This document shows, one piece after another, positions 25,234 through 33,393 of a stretch of 64,000 nt of DNA (positions within the stretch are counted from its first letter, which is position 1; every line of letters begins with the position of its first letter). Position numbers and translations under genes: made by a program. The notes under the pieces are model-generated. The model made no database searches. It had not been told where the DNA came from and saw only the letters and a list, made by a program, of their open reading frames with translations. The DNA is from Mesorhizobium sp. M2E.F.Ca.ET.219.01.1.1. Its GTDB lineage: Bacteria; Pseudomonadota; Alphaproteobacteria; Rhizobiales; Rhizobiaceae. The stretch covers positions 139,231 through 203,230 of the forward strand of contig NZ_SADT02000003.1 of assembly GCF_004016445.2 (NCBI RefSeq), written 5' to 3'.

Positions 25234-25644
25234 TTAAAAAATGTTCGGCGTGTTGGTGAGCGGCGCCGCATTGGCGATCATGCGCACAGCGTGCTCGCGG
25301 TGCTGGCCGGACTGCTCGGCGATGGCGCGCAGGCAATCGATGCTCTCGGCGCCCCAGTTCTGGCCCTTGCAGGCAAAGTCGATTGCGCTTTCCGGCAGGC
25401 GGGCGGTCTTGAGCGTGGTCTGCGCGCCTTCCACGACATTGGCCGGCGGGTTGATCGACGCGAAGGCCGGACCGGAAGCAGGCGCGGCCAGCATGCCGAC
25501 AAAGGCGCAGGCGCCAATCAGCATGAACATCGCCATCGGATGGTCGCTGGCGCGCTGGCGCAGCGCAAGCTTCGGCCGGCGGTCATTACGCTCCGGGCCA
25601 TGCAGGCGGCGATTCGTATCGGCGGCATGAACTTTCGCAAACAT
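25234..25644 (-). CDS. Hypothetical exported or membrane-anchored protein
   Basis: A 136-residue protein: a basic N-terminus, one hydrophobic segment at about residues 37-62 (MAMFMLIGACAFVGMLAAPA), then a soluble domain with the stretch LPESAIDFACKGQNWGAESI and DCLRAIAEQSGQ, containing two cysteines that could pair. ATG 25644 has GAAGGGA upstream; an internal ATG 25536 would start directly at the hydrophobic segment. It has its own terminator. I believe similar proteins are frequent in rhizobia, but no function is known to me. Confidence 0.6.
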   Translation of the reverse strand: MFAKVHAADTNRRLHGPERNDRRPKLALRQRASDHPMAMFMLIGACAFVGMLAAPASGPAFASINPPANVVEGAQTTLKTARLPESAIDFACKGQNWGAESIDCLRAIAEQSGQHREHAVRMIANAAPLTNTPNIF

Positions 25645-25675
25645 CGGTCGTTCCCTTCACTATCTTTCTTTTTGG

Positions 25676-26026
25676 CTATGAAACGAACTTAATCGCACCG
25701 GGTAACAACAGGATATTGGCTGCGGCCGACTCTGTAACAGGATTGAAACAGCGCTCGGCATTCTCGCCCTGCCGCAACCATTCCTTGGTTCGAAGCTGGT
25801 CGACGCAGATAATGCCACCTGTCGCGGCCGGCCGACTGTAAACGACCTCACACAAGCCTTGCCGGGATCGGCCACCTCGGCGGCGTTGCCGTCCGCCTCG
25901 CAATCCATCGAAACGGAGCTTCTCCGGGGCAGCTGTCGGCGCACGATTTCGCCGTTGCGCTTCCTTGATTAAGGCCCGGATTTTCCGGGATTTTTCCGGT
26001 TCAGTCGAGTTTGAATTTTCCGCCAT
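25676..26026 (-). CDS. Doubtful small hypothetical protein
   Basis: A 116-codon frame whose first 40 residues look plausible (MAENSNSTEPEKSRKIRALI, then KEAQRRNRAPTAAPEK). The following arginine/glycine-rich stretch and the hydrophobic end look less natural, and a different frame is open over the same region. There is no clear ribosome site. It fills the 469-base gap between the 136-residue protein and the Rieske oxygenase. Either it is a short real gene with a damaged 3' half, or the region is largely non-coding. Confidence 0.3.
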   Translation of the reverse strand: MAENSNSTEPEKSRKIRALIKEAQRRNRAPTAAPEKLRFDGLRGGRQRRRGGRSRQGLCEVVYSRPAATGGIICVDQLRTKEWLRQGENAERCFNPVTESAAANILLLPGAIKFVS

Positions 26027-26079
26027 GGGATTTTCATATTTTCACAAGCCATTGCATTTCAATGAAAAATATGCCTATA

Positions 26080-26095
26080 TTGAATGACTATTCAA
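26080..26095. promoter_or_regulatory. BetI-type operator, site 1
   Basis: TTGAATGACTATTCAA is a dyad with TTGAA/TTCAA arms, ending 19 bases before the Rieske oxygenase start. It matches sites 2 (29083-29098) and 3 (37319-37334). The overlap with the expected promoter or leader implies repression. Confidence 0.75.
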
Positions 26096-26114
26096 CAAAA
26101 AGAAGAGCATTCCG

Positions 26115-27317
26115 ATGAACCCGCACCTCCGTGACGTGGCGATCCCCAATGATTGGGACCGGCGGGGTTTGCCGGGGTGGAGTTATCACTCCAACGCCCT
26201 TCTCGAGCTCGAGAAGGAATACGTCTTCCGCAATCACTGGCAGATCGCCGGCCATGTCTCCGACGTGCCGAATCCGGGTGACTATCTGACCATGGACGTC
26301 ATCGGCGAGCGCGCGCTGATCGTGCGCGGCAAGGACGGCGTCGTGCGCGCCTTCAACAACATGTGCCGCCATCGCGGCAGCCGCGTCGTCGCCGACAGCC
26401 AGGGCAGCTGCAAGAACGCGTTGGTCTGCCCGTTCCACGGCTGGGTCTACAATCTCGACGGCACGCTGCGCGGCGCCGCCCGTCCGCGCTCCTTCCCCGA
26501 GCTCGACAAGACCGAGTTCGGTCTGATGCCGCTCGACCTCGAAATCTGGATGGGCTTCATCTTCATCCGCTTTCGCAAGGGCGGCCCGCAGCCTTCGGTG
26601 GCAGAGCTCTTGAAGCCCATCGAAGCCGAGATGGCGCATTACAACATCGCCGACATGGTGCCGTCCTGGGGCATCTGGACGCAGAAATCGCCAGTCAACT
26701 GGAAGTCGGTGCGCGACGTCGACAATGAAGGCTACCACGTCGCCATGGCGCATCCGGCGCTGCAGGACCTCTACGGCGCGACCTATTTCGACGAACCCTT
26801 CATCAATGGCGTGTCGCGGTCCTTCGCCACCTACAATCCGCATGCCGGCCGGCGCTGGAGCGTGCGCGAATACATCAAGCTTGCGCCTGAGGCCACGCAT
26901 CTGCCGGAGCATCTGCGCAAGGCCTGGATCTACTATGGCATCTTCCCCAACAACGCGCTGTCGATCATGCCGGAATCGGTGCAGTTCTATCAGGAGTTTC
27001 CGCTGTCCACCGGCGAAACGCTGCTGCGCGGCGCCATCTACCGCTACAAGGACGAGACGCGCGAGCAGGCAGCGGCGCGCTACCTCGCCTACCGCATCGA
27101 CCGCGACACGATGAACGAGGACGTGCAGCTTTCGGTGTGGTCGAACGAATCCATGCTGTCGGAGGCTTTCGAAGGCTTCTACTTGTCGGATCTGGAGTAT
27201 GGCGTGCGCACCCACCATGACCATTTGCGCAGGCAGGTGCCGGTGCTGAACCTGGAGACGGCGCCCGAGGAAAAGGACATGTGGGGCCTGAACGATGCGC
27301 TAAGGTCGAGGGGGTAG
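26115..27317 (+). CDS. Rieske non-heme iron oxygenase, large subunit (quaternary-amine type)
   Basis: A 400-residue oxygenase. The Rieske [2Fe-2S] ligands are C84/H86 in NNMCRHRGSRV and C105/H108 in LVCPFHGWVYN. The mononuclear iron site is H208 and H213 in DVDNEGYHVAMAHPAL, with a later aspartate. The bridging position two residues before H208 is glutamate (E205), not aspartate. To my knowledge this marks carnitine, choline and glycine-betaine type oxygenases rather than classical aromatic ones. Such enzymes hydroxylate an N-methyl or adjacent carbon and release an aldehyde. The required reductase is not encoded nearby. Operator site 1 lies just upstream, placing it in the BetI-like regulon. 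The substrate is unproven. Confidence 0.88.
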   Translation: MNPHLRDVAIPNDWDRRGLPGWSYHSNALLELEKEYVFRNHWQIAGHVSDVPNPGDYLTMDVIGERALIVRGKDGVVRAFNNMCRHRGSRVVADSQGSCKNALVCPFHGWVYNLDGTLRGAARPRSFPELDKTEFGLMPLDLEIWMGFIFIRFRKGGPQPSVAELLKPIEAEMAHYNIADMVPSWGIWTQKSPVNWKSVRDVDNEGYHVAMAHPALQDLYGATYFDEPFINGVSRSFATYNPHAGRRWSVREYIKLAPEATHLPEHLRKAWIYYGIFPNNALSIMPESVQFYQEFPLSTGETLLRGAIYRYKDETREQAAARYLAYRIDRDTMNEDVQLSVWSNESMLSEAFEGFYLSDLEYGVRTHHDHLRRQVPVLNLETAPEEKDMWGLNDALRSRG

Positions 27318-27323
27318 CCTCTT

Positions 27324-27562
27324 GCTTCTCCCCGTTCCACGGGGAGACGGTGCCCGAAGGGCGGTTGAGGGGCAGCGCCAGCGTCGCGCGATTGGCTTGC
27401 CCTCAACCTCAGAAACCTACCTCCGACTGGAATTTTGGCGCCGGCCGGCCGGTGAGATCATCATCTCGGACGGACGAAGTCCCTTGTGCGCACCCAATCG
27501 CCAATGTCGGCGCCGCCCCTCATCCGCCTGCCGGCACCTTCTCCCCGTGAAACGGGGAGAAG
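27324..27562. repeat. RIME-like inverted repeat pair
   Basis: The left copy (27324-27383: CTTCTCCCCGTTCCACGGGG, then GGTTGAGGGGCAGCGCC) and the right copy (27506-27562, inverse: GGCGCCGCCCCTCATCCGCC, ending CCCCGTGAAACGGGGAGAAG) are inverted versions of one element around about 120 bases. The words match rhizobial intergenic mosaic elements as I remember them. It occupies the gap between the convergent oxygenase and aminotransferase genes. Confidence 0.75.
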
Positions 27563-27574
27563 GAAAGAGGCTAA

Positions 27575-28993
27575 TCACCCCCGCCACACCCCCTCCTTCC
27601 GCAAATCATCCATCGTCCGCGAAATCCCTTCGCGCAGGATCGCCACCATGTCGTCGATCTGCTCTTTGGTGATGATCAGCGGCGGCGACATCACGCACAT
27701 GTTGATCAGCGGCCGCACCAGAAGACCGAGCTCATGACAATGCGCGTCGATGCGTTTGCCGACACTCTTGTCGAGCTGCAGCGGGTCCTTGCTTTCGCGA
27801 TCGGCGACGCATTCGACGCAAGCCATCAGGCCGACGCCGCGCACCTCGCCGACCAGCGGCAGCTCTTCCAGCGTCTTCAGTCGCGCCTGGAAATAGGGTG
27901 CGATCTCGCGGGTGTGTTGAAGCACGCCCTCTTCCAGCAGGTCGAGATTCTTCAGCGCCACCGCGCAGCCGATCGGGTGGCTGGTGTAGGTGAGGCCATG
28001 GCCGAACATCGCGTCCGGATGGTTGGAGCGGCGCAGCTCTTCCAGCAGCCGCTCGGAGATGATGACGCCGCCGAGCGGAAAATAGCCTGAGGTGACGCCT
28101 TTGGCGAAGGTGATCATGTCCGGATCGATCCCGAACACGTCGCCGGAGGCGAAGACATGGCCGAGCCGTCCGAAGCCGGTCACCACCTCGTCCGAAACAT
28201 AGTGGATGTCGTTGTCGCGGCAGATCTCGCGGATGCGCTTCAGATACCCGTCCGGCGGCACGATGACGCCGCCCGAGGCCTGCACCGGCTCGCCGACGAA
28301 GGCACCGATACGCTCCGCGCCGACGCGCGCGATCGTGTCGCGGAACTGGTCGACCAGGAAATCGGTGAAGGCTGCGACATCCATGCCCTTCGGCCGCCGG
28401 AACGGATCGGGCGAGGAAAGCTTGATCACCAGATCGCCGGCGCCGTCCATCCAGTCGTGATCGCGCGGACGGCCGTTGAGCGAGGCCGATAGATAGGTCG
28501 AGCCGTGATAGGCGCCGCCGCGGCTGAGGATCAGCTTCTTCTCCGGCCGTCCGCGCACATTGTTGTAGAACTGCATGAAGCGCAGCGCCGTCTCCACCGC
28601 CGATGATCCGCCGGTGGTGAAGAAGGTGTGGCTGAGGTCGCCGGGCGCGGCATGGGCGATGCGGCGGGCAAGCTCCGCCGACGGCGCATTCATCGTGTAC
28701 CAGGGCGTGTTGTAGGAGAGCGCCATCGCCTGGTCGTACATGACCTTGGCCAGCTCCTCGCGGCGATGGCCGACATTGATGCACCACATGCCGGCCGGGC
28801 CGTCGATCAGCCGCTTGCCCGAGGCATCGGTGATATAGATGCCGTCGCCCTCGCCGATCAGCGTGCGCGCCTCGGCGCCGACCGAGCCGGCATAGGGCCA
28901 GGGCTGGACGAGATGGCGCTTGGCGAGCTCGACCGCATCGTCGTCTTCAGGCCCGATAAGTTCGCTTGCCTTGATCTTGCTTTGAGCCGCCAT
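27575..28993 (-). CDS. Class III (PLP) aminotransferase, omega-amine type
   Basis: A 472-residue fold-type I aminotransferase. Typical features are GMWCINVGHRREELAKV, TFFTTGGSSAVETALRFMQF, SRGGAYHGSTYLSASLNGRP, the FVGEPVQASGGVIVP strand, the PLP aspartate in YVSDEVVTGFGRLG and the Schiff-base lysine in ITFAKGVTSGYFPLGG. It resembles putrescine/taurine/beta-alanine:pyruvate aminotransferases. ATG 28993 follows GAGGCGAAG. It is divergent from the ABC transporter with operator site 2 between them, so it likely deaminates a product of the imported amine. Confidence 0.9.
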   Translation of the reverse strand: MAAQSKIKASELIGPEDDDAVELAKRHLVQPWPYAGSVGAEARTLIGEGDGIYITDASGKRLIDGPAGMWCINVGHRREELAKVMYDQAMALSYNTPWYTMNAPSAELARRIAHAAPGDLSHTFFTTGGSSAVETALRFMQFYNNVRGRPEKKLILSRGGAYHGSTYLSASLNGRPRDHDWMDGAGDLVIKLSSPDPFRRPKGMDVAAFTDFLVDQFRDTIARVGAERIGAFVGEPVQASGGVIVPPDGYLKRIREICRDNDIHYVSDEVVTGFGRLGHVFASGDVFGIDPDMITFAKGVTSGYFPLGGVIISERLLEELRRSNHPDAMFGHGLTYTSHPIGCAVALKNLDLLEEGVLQHTREIAPYFQARLKTLEELPLVGEVRGVGLMACVECVADRESKDPLQLDKSVGKRIDAHCHELGLLVRPLINMCVMSPPLIITKEQIDDMVAILREGISRTMDDLRKEGVWRG

Positions 28994-29082
28994 CTTCGCC
29001 TCACACCATCGGGTTGCAGAAATTCTGTCGCACATCAAACAGTGTGGAAAACCAGGGAAATTCGGCTTTTCAGCACTTCATT

Positions 29083-29098
29083 TTGAATGTTCGTTCAA
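29083..29098. promoter_or_regulatory. BetI-type operator, site 2
   Basis: TTGAATGTTCGTTCAA, a TTGAA/TTCAA dyad in the 291-base divergent region between the aminotransferase (start 28993) and the ABC permease (start 29285). It is nearer the aminotransferase. The rest of this region holds no gene that I can support. Confidence 0.75.
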
Positions 29099-29284
29099 TC
29101 AATATTTCAGAAATAGCGCTTGATTTCAATGGGCGGATGCGCTCATGATGAAAGAATGTCGGCAAGCCAGGGAGCCATCGCGCTCCAAGCATAAATCGGG
29201 AACAGGCGGCCGGCGCTACGAATGGGAAGGCCGCATGGCGGGACAGTCCGAGCCAGCTACCGAAATCACGCCTGGGGCGCTGCA

Positions 29285-30202
29285 ATGACGGTTGCCGCGG
29301 AAGGGTCGCCCCCGTTGCGCATGGCGGGGGCCAGACGAAATCCCCTTCTGCAATCGGAAGCCGTCCAGGGCTTTGCCCTGATCAGTCCCACCTTCGTCTA
29401 CGCCCTTATTCTTCTCGTCCTGCCGATCCTGGTCGTCATCGCCCATTCTTTCTGGACGCAGAACTACCTCACCATTGACCACACCTTCACGCTGGAGAAC
29501 TACCGGATCGCGCTGACCGAGCCGATCTACCGCGACCTGCTCTGGCGCTCGCTTTACATCTCGCTGACGGTCAGCCTGCTCACCGTGCTGCTCGCCTACC
29601 CGATCGCCTATTTCATTTCCTTCCATGGCGGTCGCCACAAGAGCCTGTGGCTGTTCCTCATCACCATCCCGTTCTGGACGAGCTACCTGCTGCGCGTGAT
29701 GTCGTGGAAGGTGATCCTCGGCTATAATGGCGTCTTGAATTCCGGTCTGATGGGCCTTGGCATCATCAGCGAGCCGTCGGACGCGCTGCTCTACAATTCC
29801 ACCGCCGTCATCATCACGCTCACCCATGCCTGGGCGACCTTCGCCATCCTGCCGATCTTCGTTTCGCTGGAGAAGGTCGACCGCACCCTGGTCGAGGCGG
29901 CGACCGATCTCGGCGACGGGCCGCTGCGCTCCTTCCTGCGCGTGACCCTGCCGCTGTCGGTGCCCGGCGTCATCTCGGCCGCGCTGATCGTCATGATCCC
30001 GACCGTCGGCGACTATGTCACGCCGAAGCTGGTCGGCGGCAAGGACGGCGTCATGATCGCCAACGCCATTCAGGCGCAGTTCGGCAAGGCGTCGAACTGG
30101 CCGCTGGGGGCTGCGCTCTCCGTCACCACCATGATCATCGTCTCGCTGATGGCCGGCGCCACCGTGCTGGTCATCCGCGCCCTGCAGAGGCTGGCACGAT
30201 GA
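29285..30202 (+). CDS. ABC transporter permease, polyamine/opine type (PotB-like)
   Basis: A 305-residue inner membrane permease with about six helices and the MetI-type loop EAATDLGDGPLRSFLRVTLPLSVPG (read as two parts: EAATDLGDGPLRSF and LRVTLPLSVPG), which docks on the ATPase. The N-terminal ISPTFVYALILLVLPILVVI and PFWTSYLLRVMSWKVILGYN are typical of PotB/PotH proteins. ATG 29285 is preferred over the 21-codon longer frame. It is the first gene of the transporter operon, and the next gene overlaps its stop by four bases. Confidence 0.9.
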   Translation: MTVAAEGSPPLRMAGARRNPLLQSEAVQGFALISPTFVYALILLVLPILVVIAHSFWTQNYLTIDHTFTLENYRIALTEPIYRDLLWRSLYISLTVSLLTVLLAYPIAYFISFHGGRHKSLWLFLITIPFWTSYLLRVMSWKVILGYNGVLNSGLMGLGIISEPSDALLYNSTAVIITLTHAWATFAILPIFVSLEKVDRTLVEAATDLGDGPLRSFLRVTLPLSVPGVISAALIVMIPTVGDYVTPKLVGGKDGVMIANAIQAQFGKASNWPLGAALSVTTMIIVSLMAGATVLVIRALQRLAR

Positions 30203-31020
30203 CGGCGATGAGACGTTTCCTGCCTGGATGGCTGTCGAGCTACGCCACGCTCTACATCCTGTTCCTTTATCTGCCGGTGATCTTCCTGCCGATCTTCTCG
30301 ATCAACACGGCAGCGACGCCGAAATTCCCACTCTCCGGCATCACGCTGCACTGGTACGAGGACCTGCCGAAAACGCCGGCGCTGATCGACGCCACCTGGA
30401 ACAGCCTTTTGGTCGGCATATCGGCTTCGATCCTGTCGACGGTGCTCGGCATCCTGGCGGCACGCTCGATCACCCGCTACCGTTACCCGGGTCGCCGCGC
30501 CATCAACGGCCTGATCATGGCGCCGCTCGTGCTACCCGAAGTGATCGTCGCGATCTCCATGCTGCTGGTCATGCTGCAGCTGGGCCTCAGCCTGTCGCTG
30601 TTCACCGTCGTGCTCGGCCATGTGCTGGTCTGCATCCCCTATTCGATGACCGTGCTGACCTCCGGCTTCGAGGGCTTCGACCGCAGCCTGGAGGAGGCTT
30701 CCGCCGATCTCGGCGAGAGCGCCTTTGGCACTTTCCGGCGGGTGACGCTGCCCATGGTGGCGCCGGCGATCATCTCCAGCCTACTCGTCTGCTTCACCAT
30801 CTCGCTCGATGAATTCATCATCGCCTTTTTCCTTACCGGCACCGAGGCGACGCTGCCGATCTACATCTGGGGCCAGCTGCGTTTCGCGGCCAAGCTTCCT
30901 GGCGTGCTGGCGCTCGGCACCTTGTTGCTGTTGGCGTCCTTCGTGCTGATGACAATTGCCGAAATCCTGCGCCGCCGCGCGGCGAGACGCACCCAGAACG
31001 AGGGAGGCCTCCATGCTTGA
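30199..31020 (+). CDS. ABC transporter permease, polyamine/opine type (PotC-like)
   Basis: A 273-residue partner permease. Six predicted helices, the opening YATLYILFLYLPVIFLPIFS, and the ATPase-coupling loop EASADLGESAFGTFRRVTLP match PotC/PotI proteins. SLDEFIIAFFLTGTEATLPI is another hallmark. It starts inside the previous gene (ATGA overlap) and its own 3' end overlaps the ATPase start by eight bases, so the three are tightly coupled. Confidence 0.9.
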   Translation: MTAMRRFLPGWLSSYATLYILFLYLPVIFLPIFSINTAATPKFPLSGITLHWYEDLPKTPALIDATWNSLLVGISASILSTVLGILAARSITRYRYPGRRAINGLIMAPLVLPEVIVAISMLLVMLQLGLSLSLFTVVLGHVLVCIPYSMTVLTSGFEGFDRSLEEASADLGESAFGTFRRVTLPMVAPAIISSLLVCFTISLDEFIIAFFLTGTEATLPIYIWGQLRFAAKLPGVLALGTLLLLASFVLMTIAEILRRRAARRTQNEGGLHA

Positions 31021-32131
31021 GCGGGTCCAATCCGAGCGCATGCAATCCGACCGCACCATGATCGACATCCGCGACGTCACCCGCAGCTACGGATCGTTCA
31101 AGGCGCTGGACAACGCCTCGCTGGCGATCCGCGAAGGTGAGTTCTTTTCGCTGCTCGGGCCCTCAGGCTGCGGCAAGACCACGCTGTTGCGCATGATCGC
31201 CGGTTTCGACACGCCGACCAGCGGTTCGATCGCCGTCGACGGCCAGCCGATGGACGGCATTCCCGCCAACCGACGGCCTACCAACATGGTCTTCCAGAGC
31301 TATGCGATCTTCCCGCATCTCAATGTCGAGCAGAACGTCGCCTATGGGCTGAAGCGGCTTAAGCTCGATGCCGGCGAGGAGAAGCGCCGCGTCGAGGAGG
31401 CGCTGGCGCAGGTGTCGCTCACCGGCCTCGGCAAGCGCCGGGCCACCGAGCTTTCCGGCGGCCAGCGCCAGCGCGTGGCTTTGGCCCGCGCCCTGGTCAT
31501 GCGTCCCAAGGTTCTGCTCCTGGACGAGCCGCTCTCGGCGCTCGACAAGAAGTTGCGCGAGCAGATGCAGGTCGAACTGCGCCGGCTCCAGCAGGCCGTC
31601 GGCATCACCTTCGTGCTGGTCACGCATGACCAGTACGAGGCCTTGGCGATGTCCGACCGCATCGCCGTGATGTTCGGCGGCCGCATCGCGCAGGTCGCGT
31701 CGCCGAAGGAGATCTACCAGCGCCCGGTCAACCGGCAGGTCGCCGACTTCCTCGGCGGCATGAACTTCGTCAAGGCCGAGATCGTCGAGGAGAACGGCGC
31801 TTCGCTGGTGCTCGACACGCTGGGCTTCGGCCGCGTCAGGACCGACAAGCCCAAGGCTTTCATGCGCAATGGCGGCGCGGCGACGCTCGGCATCCGGCCC
31901 GAACGCCTGCGCGTTCTGTGGGACAATGCGTCGGCAAAATTCGAGGTCGCCGGCAAGGTCGTCGAACGGCATTATTTCGGCGAGATCACCCATCTGATCG
32001 TCGAGATACCGGGGCTCGAAAAACCGCTCTCGGTGACCGAGACCAATGATTTCGGCGCCGACGATATTCCGGTCGGAGCCCCGATCCGCCTCGCCTACGA
32101 CCCCGAGGCCTTGGTGGCGATGGCGGATTGA
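31013..32131 (+). CDS. ABC transporter ATPase, polyamine/opine type (PotA-like)
   Basis: A 372-residue ATPase with Walker A LLGPSGCGKTTLLRMIAGF, Q-loop VFQSYAIFPHLNVEQN, signature ELSGGQRQRVALARAL, Walker B VLLLDEPLSALD and the switch histidine in VLVTHDQYEAL. The last 120 residues form a TOBE domain (LGIRPERLRV, HYFGEITHLIVEIPGLEKPL). ATG 31013 has GAGGGAGG upstream. Its final 37 bases overlap the 3' end of the convergent amine oxidase gene, an unusual tail-to-tail overlap. Confidence 0.92.
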   Translation: MLERVQSERMQSDRTMIDIRDVTRSYGSFKALDNASLAIREGEFFSLLGPSGCGKTTLLRMIAGFDTPTSGSIAVDGQPMDGIPANRRPTNMVFQSYAIFPHLNVEQNVAYGLKRLKLDAGEEKRRVEEALAQVSLTGLGKRRATELSGGQRQRVALARALVMRPKVLLLDEPLSALDKKLREQMQVELRRLQQAVGITFVLVTHDQYEALAMSDRIAVMFGGRIAQVASPKEIYQRPVNRQVADFLGGMNFVKAEIVEENGASLVLDTLGFGRVRTDKPKAFMRNGGAATLGIRPERLRVLWDNASAKFEVAGKVVERHYFGEITHLIVEIPGLEKPLSVTETNDFGADDIPVGAPIRLAYDPEALVAMAD

Positions 32132-33393
32132 ATCTTGGCCGCAGCGATGCGTCCCGCGACGATCGCGCCCTCGACATAGCCGGGGAAAGACGGCGAGAGC
32201 TCCGAAGCGGCGAAATGGACCGGCGGCGCGCCGGCAAGAATGGTGCGCTCAGCATCGCGCGCAGTCACATCGACGACGAGATCGCTATAGGCGCCGCCGC
32301 TCCAGCGGTCATGCGTCCAGTCACGCGCGCTGAAATCGACGATGTCGGCGGCCTGCGGGCCGAGCGCCTGGACAAGCCTCGCGTTGACTTCCGCCTGCAA
32401 TGCCGCCTCGCCGAGCGAATGCCAGCGCAGCGCGAGCGGCCCGCCGACAAAGACGATAAGCGCGGCGTGATCGGCATCCCTGCTGGCGTCGCAGGCAAAA
32501 AGCCCGGGCTGGTCACGCCACATCACCATGCCGCACAGGCCCCGCTCGCGCCAGAAGGGCTTTGCGTAGCGCACCAGGATCTTGATCACCGCGCCGCTTT
32601 CCCAGACGCCGAGCGCGCTTGTAAGCTCGGCAGGCAGGGCAGGCGCGAAGTCGAGCTTCGCGGCCGTCGCCGGCGGCAGCGCGATCAGAACCTCGCGCGC
32701 TTCGATCGTGGCCGCGCCGGTGCTGATGCGAATGCCTTGCGGGGCGCGCTCGACACGCGTCGCCGCCTGGTTCAGGCGCAGCCGGTCGCCGAGCTCGGCG
32801 GCCAGATCCTCGGCCAGCGATTGCATCGTGTCGCCCAGAAAATACTGCAGCTCGAACACCTCGTTGGTGATGCGGCGATCATTGTCGATCAGGTACCAGA
32901 GCGGCACCTTATCCGCCGCCAGGCACCACAGGCCCTCGACCAGCGAGCGGAAAGCAGCTTTGGCATCGGCTTCATCATGCTGGCGTTCCAGCCAATCGGC
33001 GACGGTCAGCCCGGCAATCGTCGGATCGTCGGGATCGATCCGGTTCATGCGCTCGCGGATCGCCATCGAGACATGATAGGTCCGCTCCGCCCGCGCCGCT
33101 GTCATCGACGGATGAGTGATGAACTCGCCTTCGATATAGGTCTCGACGAAGCTCTTGCCCCGCGCCTTGGCCAGCGCCATCAGCTCGGGCATGTCCTGGC
33201 ATAGGAACTGCCCGCCGCTGTCGATCAGCTCGCCGAGCCCGTTGCGGACGGCCTCCACCCTGCCGCCGACGCGGTCACGCGCTTCGAGCACTAGGAAATC
33301 GATACCGGCGCGCTTCAATTCGAGCGCGGCGGAGAGGCCGGTGAAGCCGGCGCCGACGATGACGACGTCGGTTCTTTCAATGATGCTGCTCAA
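32095..33393 (-). CDS. Flavin monoamine oxidase family protein
   Basis: A 432-residue FAD enzyme. The dinucleotide fold is VVIVGAGFTGLSAALELKRA with LEARDRVGGRVEAV, and the C-terminal FAD contact is PSFPGYVEGAIVAGRIAA. It resembles bacterial monoamine/polyamine oxidases. The predicted start is a TTG at 33393 that shares two bases with the stop codon of the upstream binding-protein gene; no ATG is available until the protein is well under way. It is the last gene of the TetR operon and would oxidatively deaminate an amine, in the cytoplasm since no signal peptide is seen. Confidence 0.85.
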   Translation of the reverse strand: MSSIIERTDVVIVGAGFTGLSAALELKRAGIDFLVLEARDRVGGRVEAVRNGLGELIDSGGQFLCQDMPELMALAKARGKSFVETYIEGEFITHPSMTAARAERTYHVSMAIRERMNRIDPDDPTIAGLTVADWLERQHDEADAKAAFRSLVEGLWCLAADKVPLWYLIDNDRRITNEVFELQYFLGDTMQSLAEDLAAELGDRLRLNQAATRVERAPQGIRISTGAATIEAREVLIALPPATAAKLDFAPALPAELTSALGVWESGAVIKILVRYAKPFWRERGLCGMVMWRDQPGLFACDASRDADHAALIVFVGGPLALRWHSLGEAALQAEVNARLVQALGPQAADIVDFSARDWTHDRWSGGAYSDLVVDVTARDAERTILAGAPPVHFAASELSPSFPGYVEGAIVAGRIAAAKIQSAIATKASGS

